A stretch of 64,000 nucleotides of DNA from Hyphomonadaceae bacterium (GCA_019753175.1 JAIELK010000022.1:1-64000), one strand, 5' to 3'; counted from the first letter of the stretch, positions 8,399 through 17,634 are shown. Notes: generated from the letters alone by a model not told the origin. Translations and numbers: made by a program.

Positions 8399-9150
8399 AC
8401 CGCACAGTGCGGATCGGGCTTGAGGACCATCGTTCGACTCGATGCTGAAAGCCCATCGTAGAGCAGTACGCGGCCAGCCAGGCTGTCGCCGGCTTGGGCA
8501 ACTCCCTTGACCGCCTCCAGAGCCATCATCGCCCCGATAACGCCGGTGAGCGCGCCCACGATACCGACCTGCGCGCAGGTTTCAGCATCCGGCGGAATGT
8601 CCGGCACCAGACAGCGATAGCAGGGCAGGCGCTGTTCCGGCGGCAGATGCTTCGTCAGCCCTGACTTGAACGTCCCCACTTGCCCTTCCCACCGGCCGAC
8701 CGCGCCGGAGATCAGTGTGATCCCGAGCGCGTGGCACGCGGCGTTGACCGCGAAGCGCGTGGCGAAATCGTCCGTGCCGTCGAGCACGATATCGGCGCCG
8801 GCGAGGAGGGTGTTCCCCCCAGAAGGAGGAAACTGGGCCGCGACCGCTTCGATCTCCACGTGCGGATTGAGCGCTTTCAGCGCGTTGGCCGCACGCTCGA
8901 CCTTCACCGCGCCGACCTCTGCGCTCTTGTACAACACTTGACGCTGCAGGTTAGAAAGCGCGACCGTGTCGTGGTCGATCAGGCGAAGCCGCCCCACGCC
9001 CGCCGCCGCGAGATAAAGCGCGGCCGGCGCGCCGAGGCCGCCCATGCCGACGATGGCGACTGTCGCCTTGCGCAGGCGCTGCTGCCCCGGCCCGCCAATC
9101 TCCTTCAGCAGAATGTGGCGCGCGTAGCGTTCGGTCTCGGCGGCGTTCAT
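8389..9150 (-). CDS. moeB: MoeB/ThiF-type adenylyltransferase (E1-like)
   Basis: A 253-residue E1-like enzyme that would adenylate the C-terminal glycine of a ubiquitin-like sulfur carrier (MoaD in molybdopterin synthesis, or ThiS). It carries the nucleotide motif VGMGGLGAPAALYLA (GMGGLG at 35-40), DHDTVALSNLQRQVLY, the DGTDDFATRF motif and a zinc site with paired CYRC and CAVC cysteines near the C-terminus. No molybdopterin or thiamine gene lies next to it, so MoeB versus ThiF is by family likelihood. It overlaps the upstream GNAT gene by four bases. Confidence 0.85.
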   Translation of the reverse strand: MNAAETERYARHILLKEIGGPGQQRLRKATVAIVGMGGLGAPAALYLAAAGVGRLRLIDHDTVALSNLQRQVLYKSAEVGAVKVERAANALKALNPHVEIEAVAAQFPPSGGNTLLAGADIVLDGTDDFATRFAVNAACHALGITLISGAVGRWEGQVGTFKSGLTKHLPPEQRLPCYRCLVPDIPPDAETCAQVGIVGALTGVIGAMMALEAVKGVAQAGDSLAGRVLLYDGLSASSRTMVLKPDPHCAVCA

Positions 9151-9584
9151 GGGCGGATCAGCTGGTGCGAGCGATCCTGGCGATCGACGCGGACAAAGCC
9201 CATCGCATCCCAGAACGCGGTGGAAAGCGCGTGCGTGGCGCGCAGATGCAATCGCGGCGCCCGCGCGAATGCGTCGGCGATGAGCGCCGTCGCCAGCGCC
9301 CGCCCAACGCCGCCGCGGCGTTTGTGCGGAGCGACGTAGAAATGGCGGATGCGGCGGTGCAGCGGCGAGGGGTCGTATTCGTCATAAGTTTGCGCGCCGA
9401 TGGCGATGAGCGCGTCGCCATCGAGCGCGGTTCGGAGCGTCGCTAGCGGGTCGTCGTCATATCGTCTCTCCCGCCAACGCGCCGAAAGGCGCGTCAGAAA
9501 TCCATACCCTTCGCTTTCGGCGGCATCGCACAGCGCCTCGAATCCCGGCGGCATTCTATCCAGTTGGAGCACGCGATAGGTCAC
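9147..9584 (-). CDS. GNAT family N-acetyltransferase
   Basis: A 145-residue protein with a GNAT fold. The acetyl-CoA binding motif A reads HFYVAPHKRRGGVGRALATALI (about 82-103; key residues R-R-G-G-V-G-R-A), and the C-terminal motif is FWDAMGFVRVDR. GNATs transfer acetyl groups to small molecules or protein N-termini; the substrate is unknown. Four-base overlaps with both neighbours (vapC upstream, moeB downstream) show it is part of a translationally coupled minus-strand run. Confidence 0.85.
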   Translation of the reverse strand: MTYRVLQLDRMPPGFEALCDAAESEGYGFLTRLSARWRERRYDDDPLATLRTALDGDALIAIGAQTYDEYDPSPLHRRIRHFYVAPHKRRGGVGRALATALIADAFARAPRLHLRATHALSTAFWDAMGFVRVDRQDRSHQLIRP

Positions 9585-9991
9585 GGATTTTGCTTGAATG
9601 GATTGTTGATCATCACACGCCCGAATGAGCGGCCGTGTTGCAGATCCTCGGTTTCGACGCTCGTGCAGCCTGCCTCCGTTGCGGCCGCAACAATGAGCGC
9701 GTCATAGAGTGAAAGTTGGCTCTGCTCGGCGAATTCTATCGCCCTAACGTGGGTGCTGATCGTGAGCGGTGTCGGTTCGCCGAGCAGACGACGGACCACG
9801 CCGAGGCGCGCGCGGATCTCGCTCCAGTCCAGGCTAAGCTTGCGCTGGCACACGTTTGCGAACTCGTTCAGGACTTGCACGCTGATGCAACCGCCCTCCG
9901 CGATCAGCTGTTCGGCGGCCGGAGACCGCGCTGGATCGGTCGCGAACGCGTAAAGCAAGATGTTCGTGTCGAGGAAGCGATCAGCGCGCAT
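9581..9991 (-). CDS. vapC: PIN-domain ribonuclease toxin, VapC-like
   Basis: A 136-residue PIN-domain protein. The conserved acidic residues are visible: Asp8 in FLDTNILLYAF, Glu43 in VLNEFANV, and the later Asp in LYDALIVAAA, with VETEDLQHG completing the site. VapC toxins are Mg-dependent endoribonucleases that cleave tRNA or rRNA when free of antitoxin. It overlaps the antitoxin gene by 11 bases and the downstream GNAT gene by four. Confidence 0.9.
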   Translation of the reverse strand: MRADRFLDTNILLYAFATDPARSPAAEQLIAEGGCISVQVLNEFANVCQRKLSLDWSEIRARLGVVRRLLGEPTPLTISTHVRAIEFAEQSQLSLYDALIVAAATEAGCTSVETEDLQHGRSFGRVMINNPFKQNP

Positions 9992-10211
9992 TCGCGTCGT
10001 CGCGCGAAAACACGAAGCCAGGAGGCAACGGCTTCTTCAATGCGCGCAATTGTTCGAGCGCCTTGTCACGCGTTTTGTCACGCCGGACTTCGAACCGCTT
10101 CGAACCGGCGATGACGATCTCGATTTCGTCGCCTTCCGCAAGCCCAAGCCCCTCGACGACAGCCGCCGGTAGCCGCACAGCGAGGCTGTTGCCCCATTTG
10201 GAAACCTGCAT
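9981..10211 (-). CDS. vapB: AbrB/MazE-type antitoxin of the VapBC module
   Basis: A 76-residue protein beginning MQVSKWGNSLAVRLPAAVVEGLGL, the swapped-hairpin AbrB/MazE DNA-binding fold, with a charged C-terminal tail that would wrap the toxin. An open frame continues upstream to 10256, but that extension would be encoded inside the dyad operator at 10232-10254, so the MQVSKWGN start is preferred. The antitoxin precedes the PIN toxin, the usual order. Confidence 0.88.
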   Translation of the reverse strand: MQVSKWGNSLAVRLPAAVVEGLGLAEGDEIEIVIAGSKRFEVRRDKTRDKALEQLRALKKPLPPGFVFSRDDANAR

Positions 10212-10231
10212 CGCCCGACTCCGAGTGCAAG

Positions 10232-10254
10232 GATATACAAAATAAATGTATATC
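10232..10254. promoter_or_regulatory. Dyad operator/promoter of vapBC
   Basis: GATATACA and TGTATATC form a perfect eight-base inverted repeat around a seven-base AT-rich spacer, 21 bases upstream of the antitoxin start. It is a strong AT-rich exception in a GC-rich region and probably holds both the -10 element and the autoregulatory VapBC binding site. Confidence 0.6.
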
Positions 10255-10277
10255 AAAGAGGGTCTTGGCGCAAGCCC

Positions 10278-11234
10278 TTACAGCCCCTCGAACAGCGCCG
10301 TCGAGAGATAGCGTTCGGCGAAGGAGGGGATGATCACGACAATGCGCTTGCCTTTACTCTCGGGCCTGCCGCCGACCTTCAGAGCCGCCGAAAGCGCGGC
10401 GCCGGTCGAGATGCCGCCGGGCAAGCCTTCGAGCTTGGCTGCTTGCCGGGCCACTGCGAAGGCCTCGTCGTTCGAGACAGTCACCACCTCGTCGTAGATC
10501 TTGGTGTCGAGGATATCGGGCACGAAGCCCGCGCCGATGCCCTGAATTTTGTGCGGGCCGGGTTGGCCGCCCGAAAGGATGGGCGAAGCCTCCGGCTCGA
10601 CCGCCACGATCTTCAGGTTCGGCAGCCGCGGCTTCAGCACTTGGCCGACGCCGGTGATGGTGCCGCCGGTGCCGATGCCGGACACGAAAATGTCGAGCGC
10701 CCCGCCGGTGTCGTTCCAGATTTCTTCAGCCGTGGTGCGGCGGTGAATCTCGGGATTGGCCGGGTTGGCGAATTGCTGCGGCATCACCGCGCCCGGGGTC
10801 GTCTCCACCAGCTCCTTGGCTTTGGCCACCGCGCCGCGCATGCCTTCCGGCCCCGGCGTCAACACCAGCTCCGCGCCCAGGAACGCCAGCATCTTGCGCC
10901 GCTCGATCGACATCGTCTCGGGCATCACCAGGATGAGGCGATAACCGCGTTGGGCCGCCACGAACGCAAGCGCGATGCCGGTATTGCCGGAGGTGGGTTC
11001 GATCAGCACGGTATCGGGGCCGATCTTGCCCTCGCGCTCCATGCTCTCAATCATCGAGACGCCGATGCGGTCCTTTACCGACGCGATCGGGTTGAAGAAC
11101 TCAAGCTTGCCGATGATCTCGGCCTCGACCTTGTGTGCGGCGGCGAGCTTGGTGAGCCGCACCAGGGGCGTGTCGCCGATGGTTTGGGTGATGTTGTCGT
11201 AGATTCGGCCGCGGCCGGGCTGGGATTGTGACAT
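10278..11234 (-). CDS. cysK: Cysteine synthase A (O-acetylserine sulfhydrylase)
   Basis: A full-length 318-residue fold-type II PLP enzyme that makes cysteine from O-acetylserine and sulfide. The PLP lysine is Lys54 in NPIASVKDR, the substrate loop is TSGNTG (81-86) and the phosphate-binding loop GTGGT (188-192). The C-terminal region ([13 protein letters not shown]) is typical of CysK. It is preceded by AGAGGTTCCCC; no sulfate-assimilation genes are adjacent. Confidence 0.93.
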   Translation of the reverse strand: MSQSQPGRGRIYDNITQTIGDTPLVRLTKLAAAHKVEAEIIGKLEFFNPIASVKDRIGVSMIESMEREGKIGPDTVLIEPTSGNTGIALAFVAAQRGYRLILVMPETMSIERRKMLAFLGAELVLTPGPEGMRGAVAKAKELVETTPGAVMPQQFANPANPEIHRRTTAEEIWNDTGGALDIFVSGIGTGGTITGVGQVLKPRLPNLKIVAVEPEASPILSGGQPGPHKIQGIGAGFVPDILDTKIYDEVVTVSNDEAFAVARQAAKLEGLPGGISTGAALSAALKVGGRPESKGKRIVVIIPSFAERYLSTALFEGL

Positions 11235-11332
11235 CGGGGGAACCTCTTGGTTTTCGCCTACCTAAGCCTGCGCGAGGCGCGCGCCAATGGGCGCAGCGAT
11301 GAAGGCGCATTTAGCAGCGCTAAAGCGTGCCG

Positions 11333-12742
11333 TTATGCCGGCTTTGCGAGTGCGCTCTGATGGGCGCCCCAAAGCAAGTAAACGGGCACGCCGATCGCCA
11401 TCCACACCGCGAAATAGCGCATGGTGTCGGGTGAAAGGCTGGCGAACAGGTAGAGGCAGCCCACAATGGTCAGTGGCGCGACCACCCAGGCGAACGGGGC
11501 GCGGAATGGGCGCTCGCGCGCCGGATCACGCCGGCGCAGCACCATCAGCGCCACCGACACGGCGATGAACGCCGCCAGCGTGCCGGCATTGGCGAGCGAG
11601 GCGATCTCGCCGAGCGTCAGCAGTCCGGCGAGCGCGGAGCACACCAGCGCGGTGAACAGCGTCATCATCACCGGCGTGCCAAGCTTGGAATGCACGCGAC
11701 TCCATGAGCGCGGCAACAGGCCGTCGCGCGCCATCACCAGGAAGATGCGGCTCTGGCCGTAAAGGAAGGCGAGGATCACGGTCGGTATGGCGATCGAGGC
11801 GACGCCGCCGATGATCGCCGCCGCTTCCGGTTGGCCGAGCGTGCGCACGATCAGCGCGATCGGTTCGCCCGAGGCGCTGAACACGCGGAAATCCATCGCG
11901 CCGACGGCGGCGGCGGCGATGGCCATGTAGAGCAGCGTGCAGATCAGCATCGAGCCGATGATGCCGATGGCGAGATCGCGGCCGGGGTTCTTGGTTTCCT
12001 CCGCCGCGGTGGAAACGGCGTCAAAGCCGTAGAAGGCGAAGAACATCACTGCGGCCGCGGCCATGATGCCGAGATTGTTGCCGTCGGCTTGCGGCGCTGA
12101 GCCCCAGCCGAATGGCGCAAACGGCTCGAAGCGGGCGATGTCGAAGTGCGGCAGCGCGATCACCAGGAACAGGATCAAAGCGGCGATCTTGAGCACCACG
12201 AGGATGGTGTTGACGAACGCGCTCTCGCGGGTGCCGAGAATGAGCAGCCCCGCGACCGCGAAGATGATGAACACCGCGAGCGGATTGAAGTGCAGCGGAT
12301 GGCCGAACATCTCTCCGAACGGCAAGAGCTGGGGAATGTCGATACCGAAGCCTTGCAGCAGGCCCGAGGCGTAGCCCGACCATCCCACCGCGACGGCGCT
12401 CACAACAACGGAGTATTCCAGGATCAGCGCCCAGCCGACGATCCAGGCGGCGAGTTCGCCCAACGAAGAATAGGTGTAGGTGTAGGCGCTGCCCGAGGCG
12501 GGCATCATGGTGGCGAGTTCGGCGTAGCAGAGTGCGGCGCCCGCGCAGATCAGCCCGGCGATCCCGAACGAGAACACGATGCCGGGCCCGGCTTGGCCCG
12601 CGCCCTGGCCGATCAGCGCATAGATGCCGGCGCCGACAATGGCGCCGACGCCGAGCGCCACCAGATGCGGCCATGACAAGGTGCGCTTCAGCCCGTGATG
12701 GCCCGGCGCCTCGATCGGCTTCAGCCTGTTCCAGAACGCCAT
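11333..12742 (-). CDS. APC superfamily amino acid permease (cationic amino acid transporter-like)
   Basis: A 469-residue inner-membrane protein with about 12 hydrophobic helices. The N-terminal HLVALGVGAIVGAGIYALIG is the unwound first helix of the amino acid-polyamine-organocation fold, and AFYGFDAVSTAAEETKNPGRDL is the conserved helix-6/loop signature of the cationic amino acid transporter branch. The frame is open to 12955, but that extension overlaps the divergent lipoprotein gene; GGGGGG upstream of the ATG at 12742 supports this start. Substrate not determinable. Confidence 0.9.
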   Translation of the reverse strand: MAFWNRLKPIEAPGHHGLKRTLSWPHLVALGVGAIVGAGIYALIGQGAGQAGPGIVFSFGIAGLICAGAALCYAELATMMPASGSAYTYTYSSLGELAAWIVGWALILEYSVVVSAVAVGWSGYASGLLQGFGIDIPQLLPFGEMFGHPLHFNPLAVFIIFAVAGLLILGTRESAFVNTILVVLKIAALILFLVIALPHFDIARFEPFAPFGWGSAPQADGNNLGIMAAAAVMFFAFYGFDAVSTAAEETKNPGRDLAIGIIGSMLICTLLYMAIAAAAVGAMDFRVFSASGEPIALIVRTLGQPEAAAIIGGVASIAIPTVILAFLYGQSRIFLVMARDGLLPRSWSRVHSKLGTPVMMTLFTALVCSALAGLLTLGEIASLANAGTLAAFIAVSVALMVLRRRDPARERPFRAPFAWVVAPLTIVGCLYLFASLSPDTMRYFAVWMAIGVPVYLLWGAHQSALAKPA

Positions 12743-12830
12743 CGTGCTTCCCCCCCGCGTGTTCTTGAATGACACGCATTCGCGTGGCGACAGGGTGGAC
12801 CGCCGCAATGATCTCAGGCAAGCCCCAAAG

Positions 12831-13364
12831 ATGACAAGGCGCCGGGCATTCACGTCTCTCTTCTTAGCGTTCGCGCTCGGCGCCTGCGCGACGGCGCCCT
12901 CGACGCCAGCCGCCAACACAGTGGCGACGTCGCCGGCCGAAGCAACCTCGATCACGCTGTTCGAAGGCGGGTGTTACTATTACGCGAGTTGCACCACCTA
13001 CGAGATCACTGTGCGCCCGGACGGCAGCTACCGTCTCGACGGTCAAAGCCTGACCCGCGCTGAAGGCGTCAGCGAAGGCAATCTTGGCCCCGAGGCGTTC
13101 GCCGCCGCCGAGGCCGCCTTGGCGGCCGCAAACTTCTCTGCGCTGCCAGAGAGAATGAACGGGTCCGACACCAACGTTTGGCGGCCTGAGGTCTATCCGT
13201 GCATGAATCACGCGCCGGGCATGCGCATCACCCGCCGCACCACCGACGGCCAGGAGAAGCAGGTGTTCTGGGATATGGGCTGCCGGTCGTCACGCATGGA
13301 CGTCCTTCTCGCTCAAATGCGCCAAGCGTTTCGCTACGACGAACTGGTGGCGCCCGCGAGCTAA
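12831..13364 (+). CDS. DUF6438-like lipoprotein
   Basis: A 177-residue protein with a lipobox (FALGAC, Cys at residue 18) and a domain starting ITLFEGGCYYYASCTTYEIT, followed by VRPDGSYRLDG. This cysteine-bearing beta pattern resembles DUF6438, a periplasmic or outer-membrane lipoprotein family of unknown role. The frame is open upstream to 12744, but the signal peptide fixes the ATG at 12831. It is divergent from the APC permease. Confidence 0.75.
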   Translation: MTRRRAFTSLFLAFALGACATAPSTPAANTVATSPAEATSITLFEGGCYYYASCTTYEITVRPDGSYRLDGQSLTRAEGVSEGNLGPEAFAAAEAALAAANFSALPERMNGSDTNVWRPEVYPCMNHAPGMRITRRTTDGQEKQVFWDMGCRSSRMDVLLAQMRQAFRYDELVAPAS

Positions 13365-13461
13365 GCTGCGACAGTTCCGGTAGAGGGAGCCTGTCGAAGC
13401 AACGATTGAGGGGCGGTTGTGAGAAGGGAGGCGCTGTCAACAAAGCCATTGGTCAACGCAC

Positions 13462-13884
13462 TCACTTGTCAGCTAGGCGGCGGAAGCCCTTTGGCGGATC
13501 AACATAAGTGGACGCCAATGAGACGAAGTCCTCGCCGTTTTCCTCCAAGAACGATCCACAATACTTCAAATCACTTAGAAGGTCTGCGAATGCGTCCATG
13601 GGCTTTTGACCAAAGCCCGGATAGCGCGCGACCGCGTGTCGCTTAAGAGCTCGCATATATTGGTCGTGGCTCAGTTCGAGCTTGCCCTTTTTGTATGTCA
13701 CCAAGCCAAGCGAACTTCGGTAACTCAACCGAAGTTCGCGGTCGTCACATTTGAAGCGCCCATTCGCGAATTCTCCACCGCTGCTCATGCCCCGGTCCGT
13801 GAGCTTGAACGAAAAGCCATAGGAACTGAGCGTCGGTTCTAGTAGCGCAACACCGTCTCTTAAGATTTTCTCGGCGGTATTCAT
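13462..13884 (-). CDS. Hypothetical protein
   Basis: A 140-residue protein I do not recognise. It is rich in basic and aromatic residues (for example ELRLSYRSSLGLVTYKKGKL and YLSD-type helices near the C-terminus) with no signal peptide or membrane helix. TAGGAG lies about eight bases before the ATG at 13884; the upstream in-frame ATG at 13911 has poor spacing to its only purine tract, so the shorter form is preferred. Its base composition is less GC-rich than its neighbours (many AAG, TTT and TAT codons), which hints at acquisition. Confidence 0.6.
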   Translation of the reverse strand: MNTAEKILRDGVALLEPTLSSYGFSFKLTDRGMSSGGEFANGRFKCDDRELRLSYRSSLGLVTYKKGKLELSHDQYMRALKRHAVARYPGFGQKPMDAFADLLSDLKYCGSFLEENGEDFVSLASTYVDPPKGFRRLADK

Positions 13885-13935
13885 CGCGAAGCTCCTACCT
13901 GATTTCGCCATTTCCTTGGGCTATCAGCGGAAACT

Positions 13936-14394
13936 TTACCCCCGCCCGGTGCTGCCAAAGCCGCCCGTGCCGCGGGCGCTGTCGGGGAGCATGTCGACCA
14001 GTTCCCACGCGCCTTGGGTCACCGGCGCGATCACCATCTGCGCGATGCGTTCGCCGCGCCGGATCGTGAACGGCTCCTGGCCGAGATTGATCAGAATGAC
14101 CTTGAGCTCGCCGCGGTAATCCGCGTCGACCGTTCCGGGCGTGTTGAGGCAGGTGAGGCCGTGCTTCAGCGCCAGCCCCGAGCGCGGGCGCACCTGCGCC
14201 TCGTAGCCTTCAGGCAGGGCGATGGTGAGCCCGGTGGGGATAAGGCTGCGCTCGCCCGGCTTGAGCGTCACCGGCGCATCTTCCGCCACTGCGGCGCGCA
14301 AATCCATGCCCGCCGCGTGCGCGGTCTCGTACGCCGGCAGAGCCAGGCCCTCAAAGTGCGGCAGGGGCGCGACCGCGATGGTGACAGCGTTCAT
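13936..14394 (-). CDS. dut: Deoxyuridine 5'-triphosphate nucleotidohydrolase (dUTPase)
   Basis: A 152-residue trimeric dUTPase that hydrolyses dUTP to dUMP and keeps uracil out of DNA. The five family motifs are present: [41 protein letters not shown] and the flexible C-terminal [10 protein letters not shown]. Its position next to coaBC is common in proteobacteria. Confidence 0.95.
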   Translation of the reverse strand: MNAVTIAVAPLPHFEGLALPAYETAHAAGMDLRAAVAEDAPVTLKPGERSLIPTGLTIALPEGYEAQVRPRSGLALKHGLTCLNTPGTVDADYRGELKVILINLGQEPFTIRRGERIAQMVIAPVTQGAWELVDMLPDSARGTGGFGSTGRG

Positions 14395-14438
14395 GGTGCC
14401 AGGATTAGCCCGCGATTCGCGCCCGCGCCAATTCGGCG

Positions 14439-14816
14439 CTACTTCCGGAGCCGCTTTGCCGCGTTCAGCAGGTCGCGGCGGGCCTGTTCCTCGAACGCGC
14501 GGATTTCGGCCGCTTCCTTTTCCGCCCGCTTGCGCTGGGCTTCAGCGATCAGGCGCAGCTTGTGCGCCTCCGCTTCAGCTTCGGCCTTGGCCTTGGCGTC
14601 GGCGATGCGCTGAGCCTTCTCGGCCGCCACCCGCGCCTTGCGGCGCTCCTCGGCGGCGGCGCGCTTGGCCTCGCGCTCGCTGGCCAGCTCTTCGCGCTTG
14701 GCCACGATTGTAGGATCCGGCTGCGTATTGGCTTGCGCCTTGGCCTTGAATTTTTCCAACATGGCTTGGCGCGCCTTATCGGCGGCCTCTTTGCGTTCGT
14801 TATGGTTCGGGATCAT
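14439..14816 (-). CDS. DUF6481-like coiled-coil protein
   Basis: A 125-residue, almost wholly helical protein rich in Ala, Lys, Glu and Arg. It starts [20 protein letters not shown] and continues as a charged heptad-like helix ([13 protein letters not shown] and similar). The N-terminus resembles DUF6481, small alphaproteobacterial proteins of unknown function. The frame is open to 14885, but the domain begins at the ATG at 14816. Confidence 0.65.
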   Translation of the reverse strand: MIPNHNERKEAADKARQAMLEKFKAKAQANTQPDPTIVAKREELASEREAKRAAAEERRKARVAAEKAQRIADAKAKAEAEAEAHKLRLIAEAQRKRAEKEAAEIRAFEEQARRDLLNAAKRLRK

Positions 14817-14909
14817 GCCTTGTCCGTCAGGAAGAATGGGAGCCGCGCTCAATAGCGGGCTTCGCGTCTGTGTTGAAGCCCCCAAGGCGGCGAAAGTTCG
14901 ACGCGCGCC

Positions 14910-15698
14910 ATGTCATCGCGGAAAGCTCTCATGCTGGCGCTAAAGGCCGTCGCTCTGATCGCGTGGTTCGCCACGCTTGCGGTGGCGGAACGCGCGTGGC
15001 CTGCGGCGGTGCGTCCGCCGCGCAGCGACGGACCACGGCAGCTCCGCAACCTCTCGTTCTGGGCGGCGAACGCGCTGATGAACCCGTTCATCACCGCGCC
15101 GATCGGCATCGCCGCAGCAAGCGTTGCGTTATGGTCGCGCCCGGACCTCCCGTTTTGGCTCAACCTGGCGCTTGACCTCCTTGTCCTCGATCTTTGGACC
15201 TATGCTTGGCATCGCGCCAATCATGAGTGGCCTTTGCTTTGGCGCTTCCACCGCGTGCATCATCTCGACGCGTTTCTGGACACGACGTCGGCCGTGCGTT
15301 TCCATCCCGGCGAAGTGCTGATCTCAGCACTGGCGCGTGCGCCGCTGATCATAGTCGCTGACATTCAGATGGCGTCGATCCTTCTGTTCGACGCTCTGGT
15401 GACAGCCTCTGCGCTGTTTCATCACTCCAACGTGCGGCTGCCGCACGCGTTTGAAGCGGCGTTGCGTGGGGCGATCGTCACTCCGTCGCACCATTGGGTC
15501 CACCACCACGCTGTCCGCGCCGACACCGATTCCTGTTATGGTGCGCTGCTGACAGTCTGGGATCGCCTGTTCGGTTCGTGGAGCCACACGCCGCGCACGC
15601 CGGACATGCCGATCGGCGTCGAAGGTGAACGTGACGCTGAGCTTTCTGCTTTGGCTGCAGCGCCGTTCAGAGTTGGCCGTGGCGCGAGCCGCCGATGA
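14910..15698 (+). CDS. Sterol desaturase / fatty acid hydroxylase family membrane protein
   Basis: A 262-residue inner-membrane di-iron enzyme candidate. Four or so hydrophobic helices surround the His-rich clusters HRANHEW, HRVHHLD, HHSN and HHWVHHH, the eight-histidine signature of the sterol desaturase/fatty acid hydroxylase superfamily. These enzymes use O2 to hydroxylate or desaturate lipids. The substrate is unknown; the gene is on its own on the plus strand between minus-strand genes. Confidence 0.88.
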   Translation: MSSRKALMLALKAVALIAWFATLAVAERAWPAAVRPPRSDGPRQLRNLSFWAANALMNPFITAPIGIAAASVALWSRPDLPFWLNLALDLLVLDLWTYAWHRANHEWPLLWRFHRVHHLDAFLDTTSAVRFHPGEVLISALARAPLIIVADIQMASILLFDALVTASALFHHSNVRLPHAFEAALRGAIVTPSHHWVHHHAVRADTDSCYGALLTVWDRLFGSWSHTPRTPDMPIGVEGERDAELSALAAAPFRVGRGASRR

Positions 15699-15807
15699 GC
15701 GCTATCTTGCCGCCATGGATGGCGCGCGGCTTGCCGACAAGGACCTGTTCGAGATGGTCAATGTTTGCCCCGCGGCCTCCGCGCTCAAGAAGCTGCCACG
15801 GGAATAG
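15625..15807 (+). CDS. Possible small protein overlapping the desaturase 3' end
   Basis: A 60-codon frame with a GTG start overlaps the preceding gene by 74 bases in another frame and ends two bases before coaBC (convergent). Third positions downstream of the overlap are mainly G or C, as in real genes here, and the protein (RRSELAVARAADERYLAAM, DLFEM) looks helical. There is no good ribosome-binding site. It may be only a chance frame. Confidence 0.3.
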   Translation: MNVTLSFLLWLQRRSELAVARAADERYLAAMDGARLADKDLFEMVNVCPAASALKKLPRE

Positions 15808-15808
15808 A

Positions 15809-17014
15809 CTAACCCCGCGCCGGCGCCTTGGCGCCCAACGCATGCCCCACCTCGGCGGCCAGTTTGCGCGCGACAGCGTCTTTGGTCATCCGCGGCCAAG
15901 CTTCGGCGCCGTCGCTGCGAATCAACAAGACCTCGTTTTCCGCACCGCCCATCACATCCCCTGAGACATCATTGGCGACAATCCAATCACAGCCCTTCTT
16001 GGCGATCTTGGCGCGGGCGTGCGCTTCGACGTCGTGTGTTTCGGCGGCGAAGCCGATCACCAGTCGCGGCCGTTTGGCGCCGGGCTTCGACAGCGTCGCC
16101 AGGATGTCGGGATTCTCCACCAGCGAGATCGCCGGCACGCCGTCCTTGTCCTTCTTGAGTTTTGCGTTCGCTGCTTCGCTGGGGCGCCAATCTGCGACGG
16201 CGGCGACACAGATCACCGCGTCGGCGGGCAGCGAGTCCTGGCACGCGTTGAGCATCTCGCGTGCGCTCTCGACCCGCTTCAGCGTCACCCCGTGCGGCGG
16301 CGCAAGTTCGGTTGGGCCGCTGACCAAGGTGACGCGCGCGCCCAACGCCGCCAACGCCCGGGCGATAGCATACCCTTGCTTTCCGCTCGAGCGGTTGGAC
16401 AGGAAGCGCACAGGATCGATCGCTTCGACCGTCGGGCCGGCCGTCATCAACACGTGTTTGCCCTTAAGCGGGCCATCGTTGAGCAATGTCAGGATTGCGC
16501 CCTTGATTGTTTCTGGCTCGGCCATTCGGCCGTACCCGAACTCGCCGCACGCCATGTCGCCCTGGTCGGGCCCTACGATGTGGACGCCGTCGGCTTTAAG
16601 GCGCGCGAGATTGCGTTGCGTTGCTGCGTGTTCCCACATGCGCACGTTCATCGCCGGCACCATGAGCACCGGCTTGTCGGTGGCGAGCAGGGCGGTGGAG
16701 GCAAGATCGTTGGCGAACCCGTTCGCTGCTTTCGCCATCAGGTCTGCGGTCGCCGGCGCGACGATCACAAGGTCGGCCGAACGCGACAGCTCGATATGAC
16801 CCATCTCGGCTTCATCGGTGAGATTGAACAAGTCCTGATAGACTTTGTCGCCCGTGAGCGCGCCGACCGAGAGCGGCGTCACGAACTCTGCACCGGCTTT
16901 GGTGAGGATGGCGCGCGTGGCGACGCTCGCCTTGGCCAAGAGCCTGATCAGCTCCAGGCTCTTATAGGCGGCGATGCCGCCGCCAATGATCAGGAGAACG
17001 CGTTTGTCGCTCAT
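15809..17014 (-). CDS. coaBC: Bifunctional phosphopantothenoylcysteine decarboxylase/synthetase
   Basis: A 401-residue CoaBC that ligates cysteine to 4'-phosphopantothenate and decarboxylates the product in coenzyme A synthesis. The N-terminal FMN-binding CoaC half carries GGGIAAYKSLELI, PAMNVRMWEHAATQRN and the clamp CGEFGYGRMAEPE. The CoaB half carries GPTVEAIDPVRFLSNRSSGK and KKGCDWIVANDVS. The frame is open upstream to 17077, but the flavodoxin-like fold starts at MSDKRVLLIIGGG. Confidence 0.95.
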   Translation of the reverse strand: MSDKRVLLIIGGGIAAYKSLELIRLLAKASVATRAILTKAGAEFVTPLSVGALTGDKVYQDLFNLTDEAEMGHIELSRSADLVIVAPATADLMAKAANGFANDLASTALLATDKPVLMVPAMNVRMWEHAATQRNLARLKADGVHIVGPDQGDMACGEFGYGRMAEPETIKGAILTLLNDGPLKGKHVLMTAGPTVEAIDPVRFLSNRSSGKQGYAIARALAALGARVTLVSGPTELAPPHGVTLKRVESAREMLNACQDSLPADAVICVAAVADWRPSEAANAKLKKDKDGVPAISLVENPDILATLSKPGAKRPRLVIGFAAETHDVEAHARAKIAKKGCDWIVANDVSGDVMGGAENEVLLIRSDGAEAWPRMTKDAVARKLAAEVGHALGAKAPARG

Positions 17015-17097
17015 GCGGCCCAATCCTAAGGCCGCGCGGCTCAAGGGTCGAGTGGACGCGCCTGTTGGCGCGCCCACTTTTGTGCAGTTAACCCTGA

Positions 17098-17634
17098 TTA
17101 CGCTGGCGGCGTGGCCGCGGCTGCGAGCGGGGCCGGACGCTGCGTGACCGGCTCAGGCATGGCGGAGGAGTGGTGATGCTCGATCTTCCACTCGCCGCCC
17201 GGCTCGCGTGTATAGACGAACGTGTAGCGCGCCGTGACCCAGCGGCCCTCAGCAGCGCCCGGAAGATCAAATGTGTAAACACCCTGATCCATCGCGACAT
17301 TGTCGCCGAGGATGTCAATGTAGCGCTCGTTGATCGTGCCCTGCGGACGACTGGGCAAGAACTCGACGAAGTACTCGCGGATCTCCTGCGGCGTCGAGCG
17401 GACATTGTTGGACACGGTCGGTTCAAGCACGGCGTCTTCAGCGTAGAGCGCTGCGACCGTGTCGGGATTGCCGGTGGCGAGGGCGGCGTTCCAGCGGTCG
17501 AAGAGCGCGGCGACGTCCGCTTCGGTTGGCGCCGTAGCCGCGGTTGCGCTCGCGTCAGCGGCCTTCTGCTCGGTGGCGGGTGCACACGCGGCAAGCGCCG
17601 CAAACGCGGCGACGACGATTCCAAGTCTCAGCAA
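17098..17634 (-). CDS. Lipoprotein with SnoaL-like/DUF4440 domain
   Basis: A 178-residue protein with a lipobox (ALAAC, Cys at residue 17) and an NTF2-like cone domain (about 38-155: EADVAALFDRWNAALATGNP, YAEDAVLEPTVSN, GEWKIEHHHSS). This pattern matches the SgcJ/EcaC or DUF4440 group of the SnoaL superfamily, which bind or isomerise small ligands. It carries a low-complexity Ala-rich stretch after the Cys. Role unknown. Confidence 0.8.
   Translation of the reverse strand: MLRLGIVVAAFAALAACAPATEQKAADASATAATAPTEADVAALFDRWNAALATGNPDTVAALYAEDAVLEPTVSNNVRSTPQEIREYFVEFLPSRPQGTINERYIDILGDNVAMDQGVYTFDLPGAAEGRWVTARYTFVYTREPGGEWKIEHHHSSAMPEPVTQRPAPLAAAATPPA

Noticed and set aside
11333-12955. N-terminal extension of the APC permease
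   Set aside because: The first 71 residues lack transporter features and overlap the divergent lipoprotein gene.
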